Source of the DNA: Photorhabdus sp. CRCIA-P01
Lineage (GTDB): Bacteria > Pseudomonadota > Gammaproteobacteria > Enterobacterales > Enterobacteriaceae
Assembly (NCBI RefSeq): GCF_003545805.1
Contig: NZ_NMQR01000003.1
Coordinates: 124,001-188,000, forward strand
Direction of reading: 5' to 3'
DNA length: 64,000 nucleotides
Both the position numbers and the translations under genes were made by a program. Shown piece after piece: positions 8,716-16,451 of the stretch; within the stretch, counting starts at the first letter, position 1; each line of letters starts with the position of its first letter. The notes under the pieces are model-generated. The model was not told the DNA's origin and did not search any database. It worked only from the letters and a program-made list of their open reading frames with translations.

Positions 8716-9927
8716 ATGGATGGACAACCAGGGCATATTGATCAGATAAAACAGATTAATATTGGTACTGTTTATCGGTTAATTGATCAATATGGTCCAA
8801 TTTCCCGTATTGAGCTATCCAAAAAAGCTCAACTTGCTCCAGCCAGTATTACTAAGATTGTCCGTGAATTGGTCAATGCACACTTAGTCATGGAAACGGA
8901 ATTTTTGGATTTAGGATTCAGAGGTCGCCCAGCGACCGGGCTGAAGCTTGATTCCGAAAGTTGGCATTTCCTGTGTGTCAGTATTAACTTGGGAAGTTTA
9001 ATATTGGGACTGCGTGATTTAAGTAGCAAGTTAATTGTTGAAGATGTTTTACCATTACCGTCCAACAAGGAAAAACCCTTTTTAGATCGCATTGTTGATG
9101 AGATTGATGCATTTTTTAGTCGCTATCAATCTCGTCTTGAGCGTCTGACGGCAATTAGCATGACTGTAAATGCTATTGTTGATCCGGCCAAAGGTTTAAT
9201 CCACAGTTTCCCTTATTACCAGGTTCAGGAATTGCCAATAGGAGAATATCTGCATCATCGCACCGGATTACCGGTATTTCTTCAACATGAAATAACCGCC
9301 TGGACGATAGCTGAATCATTATATGGCACGGCAAAAAATTGTCAGAATATTATCCAAATGGTTATTGATGAACATGTGGGTGTTGGCGTAATTATTGCGG
9401 GGCAAACATTGCATGCCGGCAACCGTGGTGTCATGGAGGTAGGGCATATTCAGGCTGAACCTGATGGTGAACGCTGTTATTGTGGGAATTTGGGGTGTCT
9501 GGAAACAGTTGTAGGCATCAGCCATATTTTATCCAGAGCAAAACGGCAGTTGGCAATGGTACCCGATTCTTTACTGAACGGTGAACCACTGACCGTTGAG
9601 TCATTCTGTCAGGCGGTTAATGACGGTGATACTCTGGCAGTAGATATTATTCGTGATATCGGGGTAAAAGTTGGGCATATTGTCGCAATTATGGTCAATT
9701 TATTTAACCCAGAAAAAATTTTGATGGGCTCTCCTCTTAATGCTTCACAACACGTTTTGTATCCGGTGATTAATGAATGTATTCAACAACACGCTTTGCC
9801 TGCCTATAGCAAACAGATTGAATTGGTTGCAACAAAATTCAATAATTCAGGCACATTATCCACGGCGGCATCAGTTAAAAAAGCTTTGTATGATGGTTCA
9901 TTATTGATCAGTTTAATGAAAGGATAA
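8716..9927 (+). CDS. mlc: Mlc, ROK-family glucose repressor
   Basis: 403 residues, closely matching E. coli Mlc (DgsA) throughout: PGHIDQIKQINIGTVYRLID at the N-terminus, winged HTH about residues 25-60 (RIELSKKAQLAPASITKIVRE), and the ROK zinc motif H..CYCGNLGCLE near residues 245-265. Mlc represses PTS and glucose-uptake genes and is released when membrane EIICB-Glc sequesters it. Start supported by aaaaggg before ATG 8716. Located between ynfL and bioD2 as in enteric bacteria. Confidence 0.92.
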   Translation: MDGQPGHIDQIKQINIGTVYRLIDQYGPISRIELSKKAQLAPASITKIVRELVNAHLVMETEFLDLGFRGRPATGLKLDSESWHFLCVSINLGSLILGLRDLSSKLIVEDVLPLPSNKEKPFLDRIVDEIDAFFSRYQSRLERLTAISMTVNAIVDPAKGLIHSFPYYQVQELPIGEYLHHRTGLPVFLQHEITAWTIAESLYGTAKNCQNIIQMVIDEHVGVGVIIAGQTLHAGNRGVMEVGHIQAEPDGERCYCGNLGCLETVVGISHILSRAKRQLAMVPDSLLNGEPLTVESFCQAVNDGDTLAVDIIRDIGVKVGHIVAIMVNLFNPEKILMGSPLNASQHVLYPVINECIQQHALPAYSKQIELVATKFNNSGTLSTAASVKKALYDGSLLISLMKG

Positions 9928-10101
9928 TATACTTGATAGCGATTCTCTGGTTGTAATATTAATTTTATATAAATTTTTTCGCTAAATTGACATAACAATT
10001 AAACAAAACATTGAGCTAACGCAATCTCCCTTATAGTCGCATCCTCTAGACTTAAGCGCTCATTAACCGGGTTCTATCTGTCATTATGGAAAACAGAATT
10101 T

Positions 10102-10794
10102 ATGTTAACGCGCCTATTTGTTACGGGGACAGATACCAACATAGGTAAAACAATTGTTACCCGTGCATTATTACAAGCTTTTAATCGTGATGGAGCAACG
10201 GCAGTAGGGTATAAACCTATAGCCACGGAAGGGTATGAAACAGAAGAAGGTATGCGTAATCGAGATGGTGTGATTCTACAAAAATCTTCTCCCGTTCCGC
10301 TTAAATATGAAGAAATTAACCCAGTTATCTGGAAAAACAGGTATTGTGAAGGAAATCAGGTTGATTTCAAACAGATGAAAAAAGGATTAAATAATCTTAG
10401 TAATAAAGCAGATCGCGTTATTATTGAAGGTAACGGTGGTTGGCGTGTATTACTGGATGATGAAACTTTTTATTTTGATTGGGTGATTCGGGAAAAAATC
10501 CCTGTTATTTTAGTTGTTGGTATTCAGCCTGGCTGTGTAAATCACTCAATTTTAACCGCGCAGGCAATAATAAATGATGGATTGCAATTAGTAGGATGGG
10601 TAGCTAACAGAATTAATCCTGGTTTATCGCACTATACGAAAGTGATGGATAGGTTACGCCGTCACATTAATGCTCCACAGTTAGGTGAAATTCCTTATAT
10701 TTTACGTCCGGAAGAAAAGGATCTATCCTGCTATCTGGAGATTTCCGCTATATTAAAACAAGTTGGGGGAAATGAGAGTGGATTTGATATATAG
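10102..10794 (+). CDS. bioD2: Dethiobiotin synthetase paralogue BioD2
   Basis: 230 residues with the P-loop GTDTNIGKT at residues 8-16 and the conserved IIEGNGGWRVLL segment, in place of the EGAGG seen in BioD1. The family closes the ureido ring of 7,8-diaminopelargonate with CO2 and ATP. This second copy lies outside the bio operon beside mlc, as ynfK/bioD2 does in E. coli. Its exact role beside BioD1 is not settled. Confidence 0.85.
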   Translation: MLTRLFVTGTDTNIGKTIVTRALLQAFNRDGATAVGYKPIATEGYETEEGMRNRDGVILQKSSPVPLKYEEINPVIWKNRYCEGNQVDFKQMKKGLNNLSNKADRVIIEGNGGWRVLLDDETFYFDWVIREKIPVILVVGIQPGCVNHSILTAQAIINDGLQLVGWVANRINPGLSHYTKVMDRLRRHINAPQLGEIPYILRPEEKDLSCYLEISAILKQVGGNESGFDI

Positions 10795-10844
10795 AATCAA
10801 TATACATAAATATCATGATTGCGATCTGTAAACGATCAATAAGA

Positions 10845-10872
10845 AAACCTCACTTTTTTGCAAGTGAGGTTT
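10845..10872. terminator. Bidirectional terminator after bioD2
   Basis: 11-bp inverted repeat (aaacctcactt / aagtgaggttt) with A and T runs on the two flanks, placed between the convergent bioD2 and metallophosphoesterase genes. Confidence 0.75.
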
Positions 10873-10916
10873 ATCATCAATCTAAAATTTTAGTACGCTA
10901 TAAATAGGCTTGATCT

Positions 10917-12326
10917 CTATTTACCACAAACACTCGTCATTTTTTTAACAAACTTGGGAATACCATTTATTCCATTATATGCAGATATTTGCATGCATTT
11001 TTTGTTGACATTAATGATAAAGAAATCACCTTGAAATAGTGCACCGCTGTCATAGACTCTTGCGCTTACAAATACATAGGAGGTGTATTCTCTAAGGAAA
11101 TGTGAATGTCCAACAAAAGCCGCCATAACATTATATTTTTCAATCAATGATCTAAATTTCTCTTTTTCAGCGGAACTGCTGTTATCGATAAAATGGTCAT
11201 ATCCATCATGAAAGTTTAAAACGACTGCTTTTCCTCTTTTTTGAGCAGATTTGAGATCGCTTTCCAACCAATCAAGGGATTTTGTAATGTAAACGGTTGG
11301 GCTGATATAGTGGTCTAAATCGACACTATAGGTAGGATAATTTTGCAATTGAACGTAATGAATATCACCAAAATCCCATGAATAAGATAAGCTTCCTTTC
11401 CATGCTTCATCATCATAATCATAGGAGAAATTATTCAGTTTTTTACTATAATCGCTTATTTTTTCCGCCATATCAAATACAGCGGATCTGGCGCAAGCAT
11501 TACGACTGAAATCAAGATTTTCTGGATAAGTACAATCATTAACATTATTTGCATAATCATGATTTCCTAATCCCATAAATAATGGAAATTTTATCTTTGA
11601 TGTATATACTTCATCAAGGCTTCTTCTGGTACTAGCGCGTCCAAACTCGGTAAGATCACCATTAACGATACCAAAAGCAAGATGGTTTTTTTCATAAATA
11701 TTGTTGATGCTGTTTGCTACTTTTCTATTTAATTCTTCCCACGGTTTTTTGTCGGCATTAGGATCACCTCTTTCAGGATCTAAACGCCACGGCTGAGGAT
11801 CTGACATCACGGCAATTTTATAATTGCTGCCTATATTTTTTTCAGTAAGATAAATATCAATAGTGATACCTGGATATGAGCCTTTAATCACTTTTTCAAG
11901 TTTATACTTATCTGGTCCCTCAGAAAGATGGATATTATGGTTCTGGGAACCCCAATGTGAAAGGCTCCAGTAAACATTTAATTTACCCTCACCATTGGGT
12001 AAACGATAAATAACTTCTCCATCAGTGCCACTAAATATTTTACCTTTTGAGGCAAATGAATCGTGGCTATATGCCGGTATTGATGATGATGGCCTTTCAA
12101 TCCAACTTCCCCAAGGTAAGTCTGTTTTTTCAGCTACTAATGAATGTGATGTATTATTATGCAAGTAAATTTTTACATATTGATCACTGCCATATTGTTC
12201 ATTAATGCTGTCATTTAAACTCAAAGTTTCTTTTTGATTTTCTGCTGCAATGTGACATCCTGATACAATTAATGCTATAAAAAACACCACGATAAAGCGA
12301 ATTTTCTTTGTGATAAGATCACCCAT
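10917..12326 (-). CDS. Lipoprotein: aegerolysin-like domain fused to metallophosphoesterase
   Basis: 469 residues from ATG 12326, chosen because aaataggaaac precedes it; a longer frame starts 15 codons upstream. A lipoprotein signal ends at IVSGC (C24). Residues about 45-155 resemble an aegerolysin-type beta-sandwich (VKIYLHNNTSHSL, GTDGEVIYRL, NVYWSLSHWGSQNHN). The rest is a calcineurin-like phosphoesterase with motifs SDPQPW, NGDLTEFG, GLGNHDY, NFHDGYDH and VGHSHF, so the metal ligands look complete apart from the first DxH, read here as DPQ. It is probably a membrane-anchored surface or periplasmic phosphodiesterase or phosphatase with a lipid-binding module. The substrate is unknown. It interrupts an otherwise E. 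coli-like backbone, suggesting acquisition. Confidence 0.75.
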   Translation of the reverse strand: MGDLITKKIRFIVVFFIALIVSGCHIAAENQKETLSLNDSINEQYGSDQYVKIYLHNNTSHSLVAEKTDLPWGSWIERPSSSIPAYSHDSFASKGKIFSGTDGEVIYRLPNGEGKLNVYWSLSHWGSQNHNIHLSEGPDKYKLEKVIKGSYPGITIDIYLTEKNIGSNYKIAVMSDPQPWRLDPERGDPNADKKPWEELNRKVANSINNIYEKNHLAFGIVNGDLTEFGRASTRRSLDEVYTSKIKFPLFMGLGNHDYANNVNDCTYPENLDFSRNACARSAVFDMAEKISDYSKKLNNFSYDYDDEAWKGSLSYSWDFGDIHYVQLQNYPTYSVDLDHYISPTVYITKSLDWLESDLKSAQKRGKAVVLNFHDGYDHFIDNSSSAEKEKFRSLIEKYNVMAAFVGHSHFLREYTSYVFVSARVYDSGALFQGDFFIINVNKKCMQISAYNGINGIPKFVKKMTSVCGK

Positions 12327-12693
12327 AACGTTTCCTATTTTAAATTTCCAATATGATGATTCTCTGAGCAAATAAAATATTTAACTCACCATAATTATTT
12401 GGCAAATATTTATATTCCAAAACTTTATAATATTAGATTTAATTATTTAAATTGTCAGTTTTAAAAAAGATAATGGTTTACATAGGAAACTATATTAATG
12501 CTATCATTCAGGTCAGCTTGCAGGGGTAGCATTATTAGCGTGTTGTCCACATAGACATAGAGATAACGTGAAAAGGGGCCGAAGGCGTATAGCACCTCGG
12601 CCTCTATTCATCTCATCATTCATCAACGGTAAAATATTGGCGTAATATTTTCTCTGAACTTTGCGCATCTTGCTTAAGAAAGATGATGTGGGT
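12327..12693. other. Intergenic region
   Basis: About 370 bp upstream of the metallophosphoesterase gene and downstream of ynfD. The first 230 bp is A+T-rich and probably carries the metallophosphoesterase promoter. The right part contains the ynfBD hairpin. No gene is supported. Confidence 0.5.
12571..12605 (-). terminator. Terminator downstream of ynfB-ynfD
   Basis: On the minus strand aggccgagg and cgccttcggcc can pair as an imperfect stem, followed by cccctttt. It lies about 90 bp after the ynfD stop. Confidence 0.5.
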
Positions 12694-12972
12694 TTATTTG
12701 GCGGTCAGATGAGCTTGAGATTGGCTTCCTTGCCGGGTATACACAATCTTTTTGGTATTATTTTCACAATGCCCAACGATTTTACTTCCCGCTTGTTCAA
12801 TGTAGTCATTAGCCACAACTTCCAATGTAAAGCCAGATTCCGGCACACCATTGTTGATAATTTTCTGCGCAATTTGCTCTTTCACGCTTTCGCATGAAGC
12901 TTGTGCAGCAAGTGCAAATGGGGATAGGGTAAAGATCAATACACTAAATAAAAGCGCTTTCTTCATCTTCAT
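12694..12972 (-). CDS. ynfD: DUF1161 exported protein, YnfD-like
   Basis: 92 residues from ATG 12972, with AAGGTG six bases upstream; frames starting nine bases earlier begin inside that site. Sec signal peptide ending near FALAAQA. The mature protein carries the family pattern SCESVKEQIAQKIINNGVPE, then a V..GHCENNTKKIVY segment with two Cys likely forming a disulfide. Encoded right after ynfB, the same partner as in E. coli. Periplasmic, molecular role unknown. Confidence 0.8.
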   Translation of the reverse strand: MKMKKALLFSVLIFTLSPFALAAQASCESVKEQIAQKIINNGVPESGFTLEVVANDYIEQAGSKIVGHCENNTKKIVYTRQGSQSQAHLTAK

Positions 12973-12987
12973 TATCATCACCTTATA

Positions 12988-13356
12988 TTACGGTCTGATA
13001 GGCATACCTGTATTGCTGTCTAAACAACGTTCGGTATTGGGTTCCCAATAAGTATTTATATTGGTACTTTTCATACATGCATCACGAGCATCAATGGCTT
13101 TATCGAACTTGTCGAACTCTTTCTCGGCACGTTTATTCACTTTAGTGCGAAGATTCTTTGTTTCATCCCATTGTTCTTTACTTTGGCGGGCAGCCTCTTT
13201 ACTTAAGGCTGTATCTCCACTGCCATTTACAGTGACACAGGTCCCACCGGAAGTGGAAGTGCAGGTTGCCGCCAATGCTGGCGTTTGCCATAACAATGGA
13301 ATTGCCAGAGCGATAGCTGGCATAGCTTTTAATATCAAAGAATTACAAATACTCAT
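12988..13356 (-). CDS. ynfB: DUF1283 / UPF0482 exported protein, YnfB-like
   Basis: 122 residues with a signal peptide (cleavage near TPALA-A). The mature part matches E. coli YnfB in its core: [40 protein letters not shown] and RCLDSNTG. The ribosome site agagga precedes ATG 13356. It is followed seven bases later by ynfD. Periplasmic protein of unknown function. An ERIC element lies about 35 bp upstream of its start. Confidence 0.85.
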   Translation of the reverse strand: MSICNSLILKAMPAIALAIPLLWQTPALAATCTSTSGGTCVTVNGSGDTALSKEAARQSKEQWDETKNLRTKVNKRAEKEFDKFDKAIDARDACMKSTNINTYWEPNTERCLDSNTGMPIRP

Positions 13357-13390
13357 CTTTTATCCTCTTGAAAGTAGAGTGGGGCCAATT

Positions 13391-13517
13391 TATCCCCTTC
13401 ATCTTTCAAGCTGCTGCTTTGTTGGCTGCTTTCACTCACCCCAGTCACATCGTTATCTATGCTCCTGGGGATTCGTTCACTTGCCGCCGCGCTGCAACCC
13501 GAAATCTATTAGGTATA
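13391..13517 (+). repeat. ERIC element, copy 1
   Basis: 127 bp, the standard ERIC length. It includes the core gctcctggggattc and cactcaccccagtcac, which match the conserved ERIC central inverted repeat, and the two ends tatccccttcatctttcaag and cgaaatctattaggtata. It lies between ydfG and ynfB. In transcribed RNA it would form a long hairpin. Confidence 0.9.
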
Positions 13518-13598
13518 GATGGCACAATAAGAAACTATCAGATAGATAAATTATAAGATAGCATTAAGATATTCAACAAATTATCAAGAAGAATGTAA

Positions 13599-14348
13599 TT
13601 ATTCATTTCTGTGCACACTAAGCCCGGCAAATGACTGGCAAACTGGCATCATTTCTAGTGTATTAATGTTGACATGAGCAGGTAAATTAGCCACCCAAAA
13701 AACAGCTTCAGTGACATCTTCAGCGGTTAATGCCTGCGTGCCATCATAGGTTTTATTTACTTTATCATTGTCGCCTTTAAAACGGACTAAAGAAAACTCA
13801 GTTCCACCAACTAAACCAGGTTCTATATCAGTGACACGGATATTTTTTCCCTGCAAATCTGCTCGTAAGCTTAAACTAAACTGTTTGACGAAGGCTTTAG
13901 TTGCGCCATAAACATTTCCACCGGAATATGGCCAACTTGCAGCGGTAGAACCGATATTAATAATATGCCCATGATTTCTTTCTACCATTCCAGGCAGCAG
14001 AATATGGGTCATATTGACAAGCCCTTTGACATTGGTATCAATCATTAATTCCCAGTCATCCAGGTTAGACCGATGAGCGGGTTCTAATCCAAGCGCTAAA
14101 CCTGCATTATTGACTAAAATATCGATATGGCGGAGTGATTCTGGTAATTGTTCTATAACTTGATTGATAGCTGCCCGATCAGTTACATCAAGTTGAGCAA
14201 AGTAAAAGTTATCACCTAGTTCAGCTTTTAATTTTTCTAACCGTTCTTTACGGCGTCCAGTCGCAATAACTTTAGAACCGTTTTGAATGAATTTTCTGGC
14301 AATTGATTCACCAAAACCTGAAGTGGCTCCTGTCACAAAAACGATCAT
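13599..14348 (-). CDS. ydfG: NADP-dependent 3-hydroxy acid dehydrogenase YdfG
   Basis: Short-chain dehydrogenase of 249 residues from ATG 14348 (AAGGGG upstream); the longer frame adds eight residues without a ribosome site. Rossmann motif TGATSGFG at residues 6-13, NNAG near residue 83, and the catalytic S-Y-K as S..AASWPYSGGNVYGATK. The C-terminus (NINTLEMMPVCQSFAGL) matches E. coli YdfG, which oxidises L-allo-threonine and serine and reduces malonic semialdehyde. Cytoplasmic. Confidence 0.9.
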   Translation of the reverse strand: MIVFVTGATSGFGESIARKFIQNGSKVIATGRRKERLEKLKAELGDNFYFAQLDVTDRAAINQVIEQLPESLRHIDILVNNAGLALGLEPAHRSNLDDWELMIDTNVKGLVNMTHILLPGMVERNHGHIINIGSTAASWPYSGGNVYGATKAFVKQFSLSLRADLQGKNIRVTDIEPGLVGGTEFSLVRFKGDNDKVNKTYDGTQALTAEDVTEAVFWVANLPAHVNINTLEMMPVCQSFAGLSVHRNE

Positions 14349-14450
14349 ACAAAACCCCTTGTTTACTCTCATTGTTTCTATCTCGGTAGTAAATGGGGTT
14401 CTGTATTTTTAGTCAAGAGATGGCTGAAAAACTTTTAGTGATTTTTTTTT

Positions 14451-16049
14451 TTATCCTTCCAGAATCATTTCTGGCAGAGGAAGTTGATCATTAATAATTG
14501 CATCCGCAATGCGGATTATATCTTCATCCAACGCACGATCAGTGAGCAAGGGAGGACTGATTTCGCGTACTGCATGGTAAAATTTAGCGGTTTCAGGCGC
14601 AATTTCGCTAATATTGCCGCGAAGATAAATGGCCTGACAAACGACCAGAATTGTCATTGAAACAATATTGCGTAATTTCTGCTCCATCTCTAAAACATCT
14701 TGAGCGGCATGAAGACCTAAACTGACAATATCTTGATTGTATTGTTCTGTAGCGAGGGTATGAATACCTGATGCAGCACAATCATGGCGAATTGCAGCAA
14801 CTAAAGCAGTTTGAGAAAGTTGGACTCCTTTAAAACCTTGGTACATGCCGGGTGTCGGACTAAGTGAATTAGGTAATCCACGAGAGAAACGGTTATCCAT
14901 CATCAGGGCTACAATGGCGTGAAGATGATTGGCGATTAAAGCAATATCCAGTTTTAATGCATCCATGGTTCGGGCAACATATTGTCCCATAAAATTCCCA
15001 CCGTGTAGAACATCGCCATTTTCTGGATCTATCAATGGGTTATCATTAGCCGAGATAACTTCCCGTTCCAATATCTTTCGAGCGGTAGCTAAAGATTCTG
15101 GCACTATACCTAATATTTGTGGTGCACAACGAATTGAATAAACTTCCTGTAAGGTATCATTTAGTCGGGTAATTTCTTGATGATGACAAGCTTTATTGGC
15201 TTGTTCTTTAACCCCGGATAATACATTAATCTGAGTTGAACCCGCTAATAAATCACGTAATGCACTTGCCACCGCTTTTTGACCAGGATGATCTTTTACT
15301 TGTTGAATTCGCGCATCATAATGTTCATGAGATGCAAGTAATGCTTCAACAGCAAGGGCAATCGCTGAGATTGAGGCTTTAAATAGTTTTTCCAGTTTAA
15401 TGACGGTAATTGCACTGATACCTGACATTACCCGCGTGCCGTTAATCAGAGCAAGACCTTCCTTTGCTTTTAACGATAGTGGTGTCAACCCTGCACGTTT
15501 AATTGCCTCGGCAGCGTCAATTTCCGCTCCCATATAATAAACTTTGCCGATACCACATAATGCTCGTGCAATATAAGATAGAGGGATTAAATCACCGCTG
15601 GCACCCACTGAGCCATAGCGAGGAACCAGAGGAACAATGTCATGATTAATATGATCAACAATTGTTTGAGCAACAATTGGCCTGGTGGCGGACCAACTTT
15701 TGCAAACAGAAAGTAACATAGTAAATTGCGACGCTTTAATACAAGGTTTGGACATATAGTCCCCAGTGCCAGCAGAAAGAAAAGTTAACAAATTTTGCTG
15801 ATGCTCTGAAATCTTCTCAAATGGCACAACTAAATTGGCATTCCCGCCAAATCCTGTATTGATTCCATATATAACCTCTCCTGAATTTAATTTCTCCTCT
15901 AATTTTTCACGGCCATGCGTCAAAAGATCAGTGATCTCCGTTGATATTTCTACTTTTTTTTGTTTTATCGCAATGTCATAGATATCTTCCAAAGAGATAA
16001 GGCCATTTTTATTAATAATAATGGTTGGCTGAACATCTTTAGCTTTCAT
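14451..16049 (-). CDS. stlA: Phenylalanine ammonia-lyase StlA
   Basis: 532 residues from ATG 16049, supported by ggag seven bases upstream; the frame extends four codons further. Recognised as Photorhabdus StlA, which deaminates L-Phe to trans-cinnamate, the first committed step to isopropylstilbene. The MIO cofactor triad Ala150-Ser151-Gly152 lies in SVGASGDL, and the catalytic Tyr61 in YGINTGFGG. The other stilbene genes are not linked here, as known for this dispersed pathway. A near-perfect TyrR box about 120 bp upstream agrees with the known TyrR dependence of stilbene production. It is divergent from the chitinase gene. Confidence 0.95.
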   Translation of the reverse strand: MKAKDVQPTIIINKNGLISLEDIYDIAIKQKKVEISTEITDLLTHGREKLEEKLNSGEVIYGINTGFGGNANLVVPFEKISEHQQNLLTFLSAGTGDYMSKPCIKASQFTMLLSVCKSWSATRPIVAQTIVDHINHDIVPLVPRYGSVGASGDLIPLSYIARALCGIGKVYYMGAEIDAAEAIKRAGLTPLSLKAKEGLALINGTRVMSGISAITVIKLEKLFKASISAIALAVEALLASHEHYDARIQQVKDHPGQKAVASALRDLLAGSTQINVLSGVKEQANKACHHQEITRLNDTLQEVYSIRCAPQILGIVPESLATARKILEREVISANDNPLIDPENGDVLHGGNFMGQYVARTMDALKLDIALIANHLHAIVALMMDNRFSRGLPNSLSPTPGMYQGFKGVQLSQTALVAAIRHDCAASGIHTLATEQYNQDIVSLGLHAAQDVLEMEQKLRNIVSMTILVVCQAIYLRGNISEIAPETAKFYHAVREISPPLLTDRALDEDIIRIADAIINDQLPLPEMILEG

Positions 16050-16116
16050 TTTAATCTCCATATATAAGGATGGTAATAATATTTTGAAGAAACGAACACC
16101 CCTAAGGATACAAATT

Positions 16117-16147
16117 AGTATAGATATAAAATATAAAAAGTAGTCAA
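16117..16147 (-). promoter_or_regulatory. Candidate stlA promoter
   Basis: On the minus strand TTGACT (16147-16142) and TATACT (16122-16117) are separated by 19 bp. This spacing is longer than optimal, consistent with an activator-dependent promoter. The stlA start lies about 70 bp downstream. Confidence 0.4.
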
Positions 16148-16174
16148 CTCGAAATAAAATTAAAACAAATGGTT

Positions 16175-16192
16175 CGTAAAAATTAATTTACA
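16175..16192 (-). promoter_or_regulatory. TyrR box upstream of stlA
   Basis: The minus strand reads TGTAAA-TTAATT-TTTACG, differing from the TyrR consensus TGTAAA-N6-TTTACA at the last base only. It sits 28 bp upstream of the candidate -35, a position suited to activation. TyrR responds to aromatic amino acids, and StlA consumes phenylalanine. Confidence 0.7.
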
Positions 16193-16331
16193 AATCTAAT
16201 GGAGGAGGTAATTGTAATAATGACAATTAATATATTTGCAATTTGCAATTATTTGTTTTTACCCTTTGATAATAAATGATCGGTAATGTAAATTTCGTTG
16301 ACATAAATTTGAGTTGACCATTAACAATCAA

Positions 16332-16350
16332 ACAAATAGCAATTATTTGT
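16332..16350. promoter_or_regulatory. Imperfect palindrome between stlA and chitinase
   Basis: acaaata / tatttgt with a 5-base spacer. Its right half recurs as a direct repeat about 94 bp away. A possible operator for the chitinase gene; the binding protein is unknown. Confidence 0.35.
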
Positions 16351-16451
16351 TTTCCTAAGAATACAGACTAGAATGTAATTCATGTTACCACGTAAATAAA
16401 GCAACTGGAGTGTTCATCGAAAAATAAATTGATATCTAGTCGAGGTGATTT

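Larger units (their letters stand above)
16050..16451. other. Divergent promoter region of stlA and chitinase
   Basis: 400 bp of A+T-rich DNA between two divergent genes. It holds a TyrR-box match, a candidate stlA promoter, and a 15-base direct repeat gcaattatttgtttt at 16245-16259 and 16339-16353. The second copy is part of an imperfect palindrome (acaaata.gcaat.tatttgt, 16332-16350). Confidence 0.6.

Noticed and set aside
13391-13517. ERIC copy considered as a small RNA gene or attachment site
   Set aside because: Length, core and ends match ERIC, and identical copies occur elsewhere in the window without linked integrase or promoter.
12661-13549. Several plus-strand frames of 66-162 codons
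   Set aside because: Antisense to ynfD and ynfB or inside the ERIC element; typical shadow frames.
16287-16304. TGTAAA-N-TGACA as a second TyrR box
   Set aside because: The second half-site does not fit TTTACA at the right spacing.
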